DNA of 64,000 nucleotides. Source: Ponticoccus litoralis (GTDB taxonomy: Bacteria > Pseudomonadota > Alphaproteobacteria > Rhodobacterales > Rhodobacteraceae). Of the stretch, positions 8,634 through 18,508 are shown piece after piece. The notes under the pieces were generated by a model. The model saw nothing but the letters and a program-made list of their open reading frames with translations. It was not told the DNA's origin and did no database searches. Positions within the stretch are counted from its first letter, which is position 1, and each line of letters starts with the position of its first letter. The DNA lies in NCBI RefSeq assembly GCF_039769985.1, contig NZ_JBDNCH010000002.1, forward strand, positions 2,480,001 to 2,544,000, given 5' to 3'. A program made the translations under genes and the position numbers.

Positions 8634-9730
8634 ATGACGAAGATCAAGTTCATTGATGCCCGCTTCGCCGATCCCGACGAGGACGAGTTCGCCCTCAAGC
8701 GCCGCTTCGAGTGGCACCTGCGCAAGCTCCGTGCGCTCCGAGACGGGGTGTCTCCGAAGGTGCCGGGAGACTTTGAAGATGAGTTGCGCTGGAACGAGGA
8801 CCTGATCGCGGTGCATCTCTCGGAGAAGGATCGGACCAGGGTCTTGCGCCGCGCGCGTAGGGTGATGCGGGCGCGTGCCAAGGTTTCCGGGCTCAGCCAT
8901 CTTAACTCGGATGACCGGCGCGCGCTCGAGGCGTTCCGGGGCGGGGCTGATCTGGTCGGCATCGCGAGTGAACACCGCGCCGATGAGATCGCCGCAGCCA
9001 TTCATGCCGAGATGCCTTGGATGGCGGCGGCCACTGACTTCCTCTGGAAAGCGATGCGCCGCTCGGTGCGGGTGGGGAGCCCGGATTCCGGCTGCCGCCC
9101 GTGCTGCTCGATGGCCCGCCGGGGATCGGCAAGAGCGTGTGGTCGCGCGAGCTCGGGCGCCACCTCGGGGTGCCACGCTGTGGCATCGAGGGAACTGCGG
9201 AGCAGGCCTCCTTCGTCGTCAACGGCTCGCAACGCGGCTGGGGCTCGGCCTTTCCGGGCCGGCCCCTGCAAACCATCGTGCAGAGCCTCTGCGCGAACCC
9301 CATCGTGGTGATCGACGAGATCGAGAAGGCCGGAACGCCGACCTCGACGAAGGGGCAAACCTACGGCTTAGCCGAAGGGCTGCTGCCGCTGCTGGAACGC
9401 TCGTCAGCCGTGGCTTGGAAGTGCCCCTATTACCAGGTCGGCTTCGACATGTCCTGGATCAGCTGGGTCCTGACTTCGAACAGCCTGGGGACGCTTCCGG
9501 CCCCATTCCTGAGCCGCCTGGAAATCCTGCACCTCGTCGGCCCCGGCAAGGGAGACCTCATCTCCTTCGCTGAGCGTGAGGGCGCACGACGGGGGCTATC
9601 TGATGCTGCCCTAGGCGCGATCTGCGAGGTGATCGATCAGATTGCTGAGGCGCATGAGCTCAATCTGCGCCATGTGTCCAGGATGCTGACGAGGGCGGAG
9701 GTCATGGCAAGCAGCCTGCAACTCCATTGA
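8634..9730 (+). CDS. AAA+ ATPase of unknown role, one frameshift
   Basis: About 365 residues once joined. The N-terminal half (8634 to about 9085) is a charged helical region (RRFEWHLRKLRALRDG) of unknown fold. After one missing G in a GGGG run near 9085 the AAA+ domain follows: Walker A in LLDGPPGIGKS, Walker B in VVIDEIEKAG, sensor 1 region WVLTSNS and arginine finger in FLSRLE. There is no protease, helicase or nuclease domain, so a Lon- or RuvB-like remodeller acting with an unidentified partner is the most that can be said. The start at 8634 has AAGGA five to six bases upstream. Part of its 3' end is repeated at 28694-28749. Confidence 0.75.
9661..9716 (+). repeat. Left copy of 56-bp direct repeat (3' part of AAA+ gene)
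   Basis: The 56 bases from CAATCTGCGCCATGTGTCCA onward recur in the same orientation at 28694-28749 with two mismatches by eye. In both copies they encode LRHVSRMLxRAE. The pair encloses the RTX and polysaccharide island. Confidence 0.8.
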
Positions 9731-10681
9731 GGCGTGCAAGCACGGTCTACAGACAGAGTAGCCATAACAAGTTTTGAAGCGACCAGTGGCAGCAAGCGCG
9801 AGTTATCTTAGTTGCCAAAGTGACCGAAGTCTGACAAGCCAATTTCCGGCCCGAGAAGCGGCGTGCGGGGCTCATCCCTTGGGGCAAGCCCACTACACCT
9901 GTTGGGCGGCACGTGGTGCGCTCGTCGGCATCGTGGGAACTCAGATGTTCTCTTAACGTTTGTCAGCTACGTTGCAGGCGAGCTTGACTAACTGCTCTGA
10001 AGCGTTCACAGTCTGTGACTGTATCGAGATCAGTCTGTAATCCTAACCTCTCAAGTCTCTTATCAGTAAGGGTCGGCGCCTTGAGTGCTCCATTTCGGGA
10101 GTAAGTTGCTAGCTGGCGACAGCCATTTTTCCGGGCATTAGGCTTCGAGCTGACCTCTTGGAAAGACAGGGTCACACAGGTGACCAACGCGCTAGGGATG
10201 AAGTAACAGACAAAGGTTAATGGGCGCGGAATATCCGCGCCCTTAACTTTTTCAAGGCGCTCGAACTACATCATTCGAATATACATTTGCATGATCGGCG
10301 CTAACCGAGATTTCGCCTGCCTCAGCGCATTCAAAAACCGCGCTTTTCAGGAGCCTTCCTCCTTCCAGCTGCACGTCATGTTGGAAACCGTCGGTTAAAG
10401 GTGTGCCGAGTAAAGGCAGGCTAGGACATTCCGAAGATCTAACCCCAGGATTTCAAAAATTGATTCCCGCTCACTGATATGTGCAACAGGCCCACATCAA
10501 GCGCCAAACTCCAGAACGCTGTTACCTGACCTTTCTGCACAACATTCTACCCATCAAACACAAAGGATTGCGCGCGTGGCGAAATTATAGGTTGACAAGG
10601 TGTGTTTGCGCCTGCCCACTCACTCCCATCCAGTGAAGCATTGTTTGACAGTTTCTGTCGTATACTAGGAGTATGTCTATT
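9731..10681. other. Gene-poor spacer with a possible 3' gene remnant
   Basis: About 950 bases without a complete gene, AT-richer than the flanks. The only coding-like stretch is an open frame without a start at 10105-10206 (ending FELTSWKDRVTQVTNALGMK), which stops 15 bases before an intrinsic terminator and may be the tail of a lost gene. The rest shows nothing I can name. Confidence 0.35.
10222..10253 (+). terminator. Intrinsic terminator after a lost or tiny gene
   Basis: Perfect 9-bp stem GGGCGCGGA/TCCGCGCCC with loop ATA, followed by TTAACTTTTTC. It is on the plus strand, yet no complete plus-strand gene ends just before it; only the 33-codon remnant at 10105-10206 does. Confidence 0.7.
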
Positions 10682-12118
10682 ATGGTTGTCAGAACGGTAA
10701 CTACCGGTCACCTCGGCGGAAGCAGCGGAAGCGATACGCTGACAGGAATCGCACAGAACGGATTTGGCCAGATCCATGTTTATGCACAAGCCGGTGACGA
10801 TACGATTCATCTGGATTTTTCAAATATTACAGGCTTCTCCCACGGGCATCACGCTCGTGGCGATGGAGGTAACGGTGCAGACGATACATCGACTGACCGT
10901 GGTAGTGACATTTTCAATTTCAGGAACATTCATAAAGTAGATGATATTGTTGTAGGGCGCATTGAGGATTTTGACTCCAGTAGAGATACGTTGTCTATAA
11001 ACGGAAGCCCTATATCACTCAGTCAACTCCAGAGCGGCTCTGGTATGACCGGGGGATACAGCTGGCGAGTTGTGGAATACGATGCAGACAGTCGCGACTC
11101 TGAGGGAGATATGCAGCAATGGCTGTTGATCGACACTAATCAAGGATATATCTTCTACGCCCTTGAGGGAGCGCGAGTCATAAGTGACGACGGCGTCTCG
11201 AATTTATATGAGCAAGAGTCTCACTTTGTGGGCGCCCGAGGCGGGCACCAGGTTACGGCAGCAGAACTGGAAGGTCTGGCAACGGTCGGTTACGTTGATC
11301 CGCAGAACTATGTGCCAGCCGGTTACACGGCTCAGGGCGGGATTACCATTAATGACGACGACAACATATATGCCGATACTCTTGCTCAAATCACTGGAAC
11401 TGGTAGTGGTGATCTGATCGCAGCAGGTCTTAACAATGACAACGTGCAGGCTGGTGGTGGAAACGATCTCGTTTGGGGTGGTAGTGGAAACGACACCATC
11501 AATGGCGATGATGGAAATGACACCATATGGGGAGGCACCGGAAATGACGATGTTGTCGGAGGTGCGGGGCATGACTGGCTGTATGGCGAAAACGGAAACG
11601 ATGTCCTCAATGGCTGGGGCGGGAATGACCTTCTATATGGAGGGGATGGGAATGACCGCCTTTACGGGCAGCAAGGAAACGATACGCTTAATGGAGGCGT
11701 AGGGCATGATAGGTTGTTTGGTTCGACCGGAAACGATTCCCTTCTCGGCGGAGACGGGGATGACGTCATAAATGGAGGTCAGGGGTCGGATGTGGTCGTC
11801 GGCGGTATGGGTGCAGACACTTTCGAGTTCAAGTCCGATGATTTGGTGGATTGGGATGAACTCTCTGGATCAGCGGCGGACAAGAACAGTCAACTCGACC
11901 TGATCGCAGACTTTACAATTGGATTAGATGTTATCCACTTCAATGGTTACGCCAGTGTAAATTCGATGGCCGATTTGAAAGCGTGGAAGACGACGATTGA
12001 CGGAAACGTCCACTTTACGGTCCAAGTGAGGGCGACGAATGAACGTGTTCTGGTAGACGTAGATGAATCAACCACCTGGTCCCAGTTCTTCGACTCCGAC
12101 AATTTCCTAATCGGATAG
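10682..12118 (+). CDS. RTX-type calcium-binding secreted protein
   Basis: About 478 residues, Asp- and Gly-rich and acidic. The N-terminal half is a non-repetitive beta-rich region; from about residue 265 come roughly ten nonapeptide repeats of the GGxGxDxLx type (GGSGNDTINGDDGNDTIWGG), which form a calcium-bound beta roll, then a short C-terminal domain ending DNFLIG. There is no N-terminal signal peptide; RTX proteins leave by a type I secretion system, none of which is encoded here. I choose ATG 10682 because AGGAG lies ten bases before it; the ATG at 10673 is only one base from that site. GC3 is low next to the flanking genes, which indicates transfer. Confidence 0.88.
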   Translation: MVVRTVTTGHLGGSSGSDTLTGIAQNGFGQIHVYAQAGDDTIHLDFSNITGFSHGHHARGDGGNGADDTSTDRGSDIFNFRNIHKVDDIVVGRIEDFDSSRDTLSINGSPISLSQLQSGSGMTGGYSWRVVEYDADSRDSEGDMQQWLLIDTNQGYIFYALEGARVISDDGVSNLYEQESHFVGARGGHQVTAAELEGLATVGYVDPQNYVPAGYTAQGGITINDDDNIYADTLAQITGTGSGDLIAAGLNNDNVQAGGGNDLVWGGSGNDTINGDDGNDTIWGGTGNDDVVGGAGHDWLYGENGNDVLNGWGGNDLLYGGDGNDRLYGQQGNDTLNGGVGHDRLFGSTGNDSLLGGDGDDVINGGQGSDVVVGGMGADTFEFKSDDLVDWDELSGSAADKNSQLDLIADFTIGLDVIHFNGYASVNSMADLKAWKTTIDGNVHFTVQVRATNERVLVDVDESTTWSQFFDSDNFLIG

Positions 12119-12227
12119 GATACTCCAACAGGCTGCTAATAAGCCTTCTATGAGGAGCGGCTCCCTCTGCACGGATGCGGAGTGGAGCTGGATTTCGGGA
12201 AGGAAGTTCTTGCGCATCCTTCCACTT

Positions 12228-12910
12228 TCAGTCCGCCAGCAATCTGGCCAAGTTGCCGAAACTGCTGGCGGCCTCGTCGCCCCTCTGCTGAAAGCTCTTC
12301 ATCGCCGCCCAAGCTTTGACCGGCGTGCCCGCTGCCGAGGAGTGATCGTGCGACAGTAGCGGTGGCTCCTCGCAATGCACCAAAGTGGCGGCTACGATTT
12401 TTCCCGACATATCCGTGGTCAGCAGTCGATCACGGTTCTTCCTGAACGCGGCAAGCACGCAGATGGCTTTGTCGTCGATGTGAGCTGCCGGTACAGCGGG
12501 TGAAAGTATATCTACTCCATGAGTCGCCGCTCGGATCCAGTCGAGTACAGGTTCTGCAGCAGGCTTGCCCTGAACAGCCTTCAGGTGCGACGGATGGTCG
12601 GCGCTCACCGGCGACGAGATCAGTTGCCAGTCGATCCCTTCCAAGAGCATCGCGAGCTGCGCTGACGCCTGCCGCGCGACCCCAGCGCCGGTGTTCGCCA
12701 GGAAAAGCGCCCGCGCGCGAGGGCCTTGTAGTAGAGGCAGAAGTCTTGGCCATCCCAGTGGAGCAGCTTCATCGGCCCCCCTAAACAACACCGGTACGCG
12801 AAGAGCGCTCCACTGGTGCGCTTCGGGCGCAGAACATCCTGGGCCAGAGCCGAGAGGCCGAAAATTTCCTTTCGCATGTCAATCGCGCCCCACGCCGCAC
12901 TGCTACAGCT
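12228..12910 (-). pseudogene. IS66-type tnpB (Orf2) remnant fused to unrelated sequence
   Basis: Reading on the minus strand, DMRKEIFGLSALAQDVL, VKLLHWDGQDFCLYYK-like and LARGRFSW are the hallmark of IS66 Orf2/TnpB. The reading frame shifts near 12690, after which LAMLLEGIDW gives the normal family end. Downstream of that point the open frame runs into about 125 further residues (to 12228) with no recognisable relation, so the end is a fusion with other DNA. No start equivalent to the normal N-terminus survives, and neither tnpA nor tnpC is present. Confidence 0.65.
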
Positions 12911-13036
12911 AAGGTTCCAGCGAAAACGAGCCATGCTTCGGGGAACGCGAAAGTCCGTTTGTGTAAGTTTAGCGCTTGATCTCAATCTGGGTTGAGGTTG
13001 TATGCGTGTGATTTGTTTCAAGTTGGAGTGCGCTTT

Positions 13037-13943
13037 ATGCAGGTATTTATCTTGGGCGGCACAGGTACAATCGGCACTGCTGTCGTCGGGGAACTGGTGA
13101 GCCGAAACCATCAAGTATTTGCTTTAAGCCGCTCGGAGCGGTCTGACGAACTGCTCCTGTCCGCTGGCGCAACGCCTGTCAGAGGGGATCTTTCAGAGCC
13201 GGATGGTTGGGTAAATGCGGCGGTGTCATCCGGTGCGATCATTCAGGCTGCTGCGACCTTTGGTGAAGACATGGGAGATGTGGACGCCAAGGCAATGAAA
13301 GCGGTCATGCAGGCGGCGGAAACTCGCAGAGATACCACCCGCCTAGTCTACACTGGGGGCTGCTGGCTCTACGGTGAAACTGGCGACGAGATCGCAACAG
13401 AAGACCGAGCCGTTTAGTCCTCTGCCCGCGTTTACGTGGATGATCGCGCATGCCCAGATGCTCCTTGACGCGCCTCAGCTACGCACGGCGGTTGTTCATC
13501 CAGCGATGGTATACGACATGCTTGACGGCGGAGCGTTTTGCAACTTCTTGTCCGCTGCGAAGAATGGTCGAAGAACTGAAATCTGGGGGAGCAAGTCTAC
13601 ACGCTGGCCCTTAATCGAAAGCTCCGATTTGGCCCGGGTCTATTGCGACCTCGTGGAGCGGTCTGATCTTGTGGGCTTTTATAACGCGGTTGCTGAGGAG
13701 GGGGTCACAGTTGGCAGGATCGCTTCCGTCATCTCCGAAGCCTACGGGTCTCCAATAGAGCCTATGATCCGGACAGTGGAAGAGATTGTGAATGAGAACG
13801 GTGCGTGGGCGAAAGGCCCGACACTGGATCAGCAAATGTCGTCGCGGAAATTACAGTCTGCTCTTAGCTGGCAACCGCGTTTCACCGACTTCGCAGAACC
13901 GATTTCCCGGTGGATAGCAGGTCCTCGGGCATGTCCTTTGTAA
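13037..13943 (+). CDS. NAD-dependent epimerase/dehydratase family protein, one frameshift
   Basis: Extended short-chain dehydrogenase of about 301 residues once joined. The N-terminus shows the Rossmann dinucleotide site FILGGTGTIGTAVVGEL. The catalytic area is near VYTGGCWLYG, and the C-terminal half (HPAMVYDMLDGG, YNAVAEEGVTVGRIA) resembles nucleoside-sugar epimerases. One extra base near 13400 (in GACCGAGCCG) ends the first frame prematurely; the protein resumes in the overlapping frame as FSPLPAFTWMIAHAQ. The start ATG 13037 has GGAG nine bases upstream. The substrate is unknown; the island context suggests a nucleotide sugar. Confidence 0.75.
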
Positions 13944-14046
13944 AAAACGCGAAGTTTAAGGATTTCAGTCTATGTTCGACTAAGGATACCGCGAGGCGTT
14001 ATTTTAGGCTCCGGATCCATTGATTTGGTTGGACGCTCGTGCGTCA

Positions 14047-14365
14047 CCGCTCTAAACGAGCGATGAGCAGATGGCGCATCTTGATCCTTATTTTCCGAAG
14101 TCGCACGGCAAGCCCCGGTTCGATGACCGGCGAGTCCTGAGCGGCATTGTTTTCATCGATCGCAATGGCTTGCGGTGGCGCGACGCCCCAAGGGAGTATG
14201 GCCCCCACAAGGCACTCTACAACCGATAGAAACGTTGGAGCGATAGAGGCGTCTTCGCCCGGATCATGGTGGGCCTGGCCGCTGAGCACGGGGGGGGCGA
14301 CTGTGATGATCGATGCCACCCATCTGAAGGTCCATCGCACCTGCTAGATCAAGGGCATCCTTTGG
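14047..14365 (+). pseudogene. IS5-family (IS427-like) transposase remnant
   Basis: Reading on the plus strand gives FPKSHGKPRFDDRRVLSGIV, NGLRWRDAPREYGPHKALYN and VMIDATHLKVHR, the N-terminal half of an IS5-group transposase including the first catalytic Asp (MIDATH). A TAG replaces the conserved Trp in the YNRWKRW segment and another TAG follows HRTC. The C-terminal half is missing, and the remnant abuts the 3' end of the lysE-type gene. Confidence 0.8.
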
Positions 14366-14366
14366 A

Positions 14367-14982
14367 TCAGACTAGGGCCGATATCGCAGCCCATATGCCA
14401 AAGCTGATTAGCACCGCGCCGGACAAGCGCGAGACCCAGATCGTGAAGCCTTCTGGGAGGCGGTGACGCGCCAGCGCGACGCCGCCGCTCAGCAGGATCC
14501 ACCACAGCATTGATCCCGCAAAGACCCCCGACACCACTGGCCATGCGCCTGTAAACCCTGAGGTTGAGGCAAGCCCCAACCCGGCAAAGAGGGCGGCGAA
14601 GGACAGAATTGTCATCGGGTTGGTGATTGTCAGCAGAAAGGTTGCCGCAGTCGTGCCCAGCAGATCGCGCGTCGATATCTTCGCCGCGGCGCGGGGTGGT
14701 TCCGGTGTCAGGCTTTTCCAGCCCAACCACAACATGAACGCGCCTCCGATCAGCCGCAGAGGCGTGTCAATCTGCGCCAGCACCCCTGAGAATGCCGCCA
14801 AGCCCCACGGCAGCCAGCGTCGCGTAAACGCCATCGGCCAGCGCCGCGCCCAGGCCACCCGCCGCCCCGGCAATGAAACCGCGCTCCAGCGTACGGTTGA
14901 TGCAAAGCGCTCCGATGGGACCAAGCGGCGCGGCGATGGCCAGCCCGAGCAGAACGGACTTCAGAAACAGGGCGGTATCCAT
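14367..14982 (-). CDS. LysE/RhtB-family amino acid exporter, one frameshift
   Basis: Inner-membrane exporter of about 204 residues with six hydrophobic segments. The N-terminus (SVLLGLAIAAPLGPIGALC) carries the family's PxGP motif, and the second half shows the ITNPMTILSFAALFAGLG region. One extra C near 14795 ends the first frame after LAAVGLGG; removing it joins to AFSGVLAQIDTPLRLIGG. It is transcribed right behind the Lrp-type regulator (one-base gap), the usual pairing in which the regulator senses the exported amino acid. The IS5 remnant lies directly downstream, but the C-terminus appears complete. Confidence 0.82.
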
Positions 14983-14983
14983 G

Positions 14984-15433
14984 TTACACTTCCTTTGGCG
15001 TGAACGAGCCGGGCAGAGGAGAGGACAGGGTGATCACGGTTTCGCTGCGCCCGAGGAAACGATGCTCCTTTAGCTCGGCCAGGAAACCCTCGATCTCGGA
15101 TGGGGCTATTACGCGGAGCTTGACCAGGTAGGCCCATGCCCCGGTGACATGGTGGCATTCCAGGATCAGCGGGTGGGTTTTCGAATACTCCCGAAAAGCC
15201 GTTTCATCCGCATCCTCCCTCAGCGCGATCCAGACAAACACCAGCGTCTGCATGCCCATCGCCGTCGGATCGACATCGAGGGTAAACCTGCGAATGGCGC
15301 CGGAGGCGGTCAGTCGCCGGATCTGCTCGTTTACGGTGGAGGGGGCCAGCCCGACACTGCTGCCGATATCCGCCAGAGATCTTTTTGCATCCAAGGTCAG
15401 AAGGCCGATGATTCTCAGGTCAATATTATCCAT
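14984..15433 (-). CDS. Lrp/AsnC-family transcriptional regulator
   Basis: 149 residues: N-terminal winged helix-turn-helix (LLTLDAKRSLADIGSSVGLAPSTVNEQIRRL shortened to its core SLADIGSSVGLAPSTV) and a C-terminal RAM ligand-binding domain (HHVTGAWAYLVKLRV). It probably controls the exporter gene immediately downstream in response to an amino acid. The start at 15433 is the only ATG before the HTH. Confidence 0.9.
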   Translation of the reverse strand: MDNIDLRIIGLLTLDAKRSLADIGSSVGLAPSTVNEQIRRLTASGAIRRFTLDVDPTAMGMQTLVFVWIALREDADETAFREYSKTHPLILECHHVTGAWAYLVKLRVIAPSEIEGFLAELKEHRFLGRSETVITLSSPLPGSFTPKEV

Positions 15434-15556
15434 AGGCGCATAATATGCGGCGATATGGCAATGTAAACGTAAGATCGTTGGCCTGCTCTCGTTTTCCGAT
15501 GCAGGCAGGTGGCAGGCGCCCCGCCCCGCCCCGCCTTGCTCCAGGAGCTATCTGGA

Positions 15557-15754
15557 TCACTCGGCACCACCCGGCGGCTGGACGCTGCCCCATAGCCGCC
15601 TTGGCGATGGCGCCACAGCGCCCGCTGACCCGGAGCATGCCAAGGCTTCCCGAGCGAGGTTGGTCAGGCCGTAGCGCTGCGCATAATCACAGACCGCAGC
15701 CTCAAGTTTCGCGATCCGCTCTTCGGTATTGGATGAAGTGGTTGTCTTGTTCAT
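15557..15754 (-). CDS. Small hypothetical protein with helical segment
   Basis: Predicted 65 residues starting MNKTTTSSNTEERIAKLEAA. The part EERIAKLEAAVCDYAQRYGL is likely an amphipathic helix or short coiled coil; the C-terminus is low-complexity and Pro/Gly-rich, so the true end is uncertain. It sits alone between the divergent Lrp gene and the glycosyltransferase gene. No function is known; the reading frame may be real. Confidence 0.4.
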   Translation of the reverse strand: MNKTTTSSNTEERIAKLEAAVCDYAQRYGLTNLAREALACSGSAGAVAPSPRRLWGSVQPPGGAE

Positions 15755-15851
15755 CAATTGGCCTCAATTTTTGCATCTTTTTGGCTAGTGTGTAGCGCTT
15801 AACATCAGGTTAATGGATGGGAGTCAGGTCTGGTATTCGTGAGGAGGTTTC

Positions 15852-17396
15852 ATGGTTGTTGCGAAGTGGGGGGTTGTCGCAACCTGCGCGGAGCCGAGGA
15901 GGCTCGTCGAAGCTTTCATTGCCCATCATCTTTCGATCGGTGCGTCTGAAGTCGTCCTGTTCTTCGATGACCCCGCCGATGGGCTTGCCGTAACTTTCTC
16001 GCAGGTGCCGGGGGTTACATGTATCAATTGCGATGCTGCATATTGGACGAAACGGAGGCCACGGAAAGGGCGCCCCTCCGGCCACCGTCAGCGGCAATCC
16101 CACAACGCAGAGTACGCCGTGCGGAATCTGTGCGAAACCGAGTGGATCGCACACATCGACGTCGATGAGTTTTTGCTGCCCCGATCTGCCGGGTCGATTG
16201 CCGAAATGCTTGGCCGGGTGCCGGAAACGCTCGACGCCGTGCGCGTCCTTCCAGCGGAGCGGATGTTCTCTGGCGAGTGCTCTCACGGAAAGATGGACCT
16301 GACCGGGCTGTTCAAGCTCAAGCCGGAACGGGGGGCGGGATGGGGAGCGAAATTGTACGGCGCTGAATTGGGCGAGCTTTTCCCGAACGGCTTTCAGGGG
16401 CACGAGGTCGGCAAGAGCTTCAAGCGCCGGAGCAACAGGGATGCGCGTTTCAACATCCACTTCGTGCGCAAGGATGGCCAGAACATCCCGGAACACAAGG
16501 TGGACCAGAGCGAAGCGGTCTTGCTGCACCTGTTTCCCGTTTCACTTGAAGATTGGATCGGAAAATATGAGCGCAGGGTAGACGATCCGGAGTATTTCAA
16601 CACCATGCCTGAGCATGCTCAGAGAAGATACTCGATCTACCGGGAAGCTCGCGACAACGGGGCTACCGGGGGAGTGCCAGGGCTTTTCGAGACGCTGAGT
16701 GTTCTGCCAGTAGACAGCCCTGCGCGTGCCAGTCGCCCCGATCTGTTCCTCAAGACCGATTTGGCTATACCTAGCAAGGTAGAACGATTGGTGCGACCCT
16801 ACCTTTCCAATGCGAAGTTCGAGCACATGTCGGCGCCGTCCCCCTCTCCGATTCCGGATAGTCAACGGGTTTTTCAGATCGGCATGAACCGGGGCGGGAG
16901 CAAGGAAATCAGCGCCATGTTCGGTCGCAGAGGCATGAGCTACGCTCACTGGGATCGCGGGCGGATTGCGCGGAATCTCCAATCAGCATTGGCCGAAGGA
17001 CGTAAACCCTTTTTGGGGTACGAGAACTACCAACTTCTCAGCGACATCTCATACGGGAGCAATGGGTCGGACATTTACGATGGCTTCTATGACTTCGAAT
17101 ACATCGCTCAGTATTATCGCGACTCTGTGTTCCTGTTGAATCATAGGCCCGTTGACGAGTGGCTTTCGAGCAGGAAGAAGTTCCGTGCCGGCAAGTACAT
17201 CGCCGAGCACATGGCGGCGGTCGGCATTGTATCGGAAGAGGGTATGCTCTCCAAATGGGCAGAAGATTGGTATCTCCACGCGGAAAGGGTCAGGGCGAGC
17301 GCAGCTAGGGGTGACATCCGCCTCCTTGAGTATTCACTCAACACCGAGAAGCCGCATTCATTCTTCGCTCGGCTGGACAAGATGCTTGAAGATTGA
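15852..17396 (+). CDS. Bifunctional glycosyltransferase-sulfotransferase-like protein
   Basis: 514 residues with two domains. Residues 1-270 match the Glyco_tranf_2_4 (GT92-like) group: AFIAHHLSIGASEVVLFFDD, the metal-binding DxD in WIAHIDVDEFLLP, and HLFPVSLEDWIGKYERR. From about residue 335 a second, sulfotransferase-like domain begins, with a P-loop-like 5'-phosphosulfate segment (VFQIGMNRGGSKEI) and a 3'-phosphate-like segment (FLLNHRPVDEWLSSRKKF). A protein that both adds and sulfates a sugar, or a fusion whose second domain has drifted, would fit. It is convergent with the polysaccharide operon on the minus strand. The start is ATG 15852, 11 bases after GAGGAG. Confidence 0.75.
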   Translation: MVVAKWGVVATCAEPRRLVEAFIAHHLSIGASEVVLFFDDPADGLAVTFSQVPGVTCINCDAAYWTKRRPRKGRPSGHRQRQSHNAEYAVRNLCETEWIAHIDVDEFLLPRSAGSIAEMLGRVPETLDAVRVLPAERMFSGECSHGKMDLTGLFKLKPERGAGWGAKLYGAELGELFPNGFQGHEVGKSFKRRSNRDARFNIHFVRKDGQNIPEHKVDQSEAVLLHLFPVSLEDWIGKYERRVDDPEYFNTMPEHAQRRYSIYREARDNGATGGVPGLFETLSVLPVDSPARASRPDLFLKTDLAIPSKVERLVRPYLSNAKFEHMSAPSPSPIPDSQRVFQIGMNRGGSKEISAMFGRRGMSYAHWDRGRIARNLQSALAEGRKPFLGYENYQLLSDISYGSNGSDIYDGFYDFEYIAQYYRDSVFLLNHRPVDEWLSSRKKFRAGKYIAEHMAAVGIVSEEGMLSKWAEDWYLHAERVRASAARGDIRLLEYSLNTEKPHSFFARLDKMLED

Positions 17397-17539
17397 GGGC
17401 CGCTGGTCAACCGTGTCGATTGAGATAAGGAAGTTCGGAAAAGCGGTTAACCTAGCGTGGCCTGCCGACGCCAGCTCTGACGTCGCGCTTCGGCCAGAAG
17501 CGGTCGTTTTGGCAGTATAGGCTTTTCCCTTCAAGACAT

Positions 17540-18508
17540 CTACATACCGAGTGTTGCCCATCCAAATCCCGATTTCCCAAAACCGTTTCCGTTGTAAAAC
17601 ATTACATAGCCTTCCCCAAGCGGAAGGATCGAAGGATAGGCCTGCATGAACCCGTCCCAGCCATCTGAGGCTGGGGGGTTGTCGAATTTTAGTAATCGTG
17701 GAGTGCCGGTGGGCGCGCCAGATTGATTCAGATCTATATCCATGATTCGGTAGGCTGCATTTGTATCTGTGCGGAAATTGAGACGGGACCGGTGTGAGAA
17801 CCAAAGTCTGTCCGGTCCGCCCATAGAGATTACCCAAGGTCGGGCCAGCCCCACGGCTTCATCGAAAATCCCATCCTCCAGACCGATAGTCACTGTTGTT
17901 GGAGTCCAGTGACGGCCATCGGGCGAGACGGCGCGACGCAAACCGTAAACCGCGTCATGAACGCCATTTGAGCGCTCCTCCCAACCGGTACACGTCATAA
18001 ACCAGGCTACACTGGAACCGTCAGGCTGGGGCGTGACGTGCATCAAAGATGTAAAGTAGGGATCAAGCTGATTGATTGACAGGATGGGCCCATCCGAAAC
18101 TCGTTCAAAACTAGTCCCCCCATCAAGGCTTTCAGCTAGCCCCACACAGATGCCGTAAGGTACATCGGCTCGCAGGTGCATCCCGATATAGTACAAGAGT
18201 ACTTTATCGCCTTCACGGACTACGTGGCTCACCCCTTGAGCAGTGCTGTCAAATCGTACCGGGGGACCAAGTTCCAGCAGTGGCGTGTCATGCACATTCA
18301 GAATGCGCATATCATCCAACGGATCAACATCGACGAAGATCATTTGAGCACGGTTTTGTATGTCGCGCGCACTGAAATATATACGCCAGTGACGCGGCCC
18401 AAGGATCAGAGGGGATGGCGTTTGCGCATGGCTGGCCCACCACTTGTGCGCTGCGGGCGCACCCGACACCACTAATCCACGGCGGGTCCATAGTTCTCGC
18501 CCTCTCAT
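17540..18508 (-). CDS. Glycosidase-like five-bladed beta-propeller protein
   Basis: 322 residues with the aromatic- and Asp-rich repeats of the GH43/GH32-type propeller fold: HWRIYFSARD, LLYYIGMHL, GICVGLAESLDG, WFMTCTGWEE, SILPLGEGYVMFYNGNGFGKSGFGWA. Proteins of this kind in surface-polysaccharide clusters either cleave or modify glycans, but catalytic residues cannot be assigned by eye. No signal peptide is seen, so it acts in the cytoplasm unless it is exported otherwise. The start overlaps the upstream acyltransferase stop (ATGA). Confidence 0.65.
   Translation of the reverse strand: MRGRELWTRRGLVVSGAPAAHKWWASHAQTPSPLILGPRHWRIYFSARDIQNRAQMIFVDVDPLDDMRILNVHDTPLLELGPPVRFDSTAQGVSHVVREGDKVLLYYIGMHLRADVPYGICVGLAESLDGGTSFERVSDGPILSINQLDPYFTSLMHVTPQPDGSSVAWFMTCTGWEERSNGVHDAVYGLRRAVSPDGRHWTPTTVTIGLEDGIFDEAVGLARPWVISMGGPDRLWFSHRSRLNFRTDTNAAYRIMDIDLNQSGAPTGTPRLLKFDNPPASDGWDGFMQAYPSILPLGEGYVMFYNGNGFGKSGFGWATLGM

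Noticed and set aside
10645..10666. TTGACA and TATACT promoter before the RTX gene
   Set aside because: The spacer is 10 bases, too short for a sigma-70 promoter.
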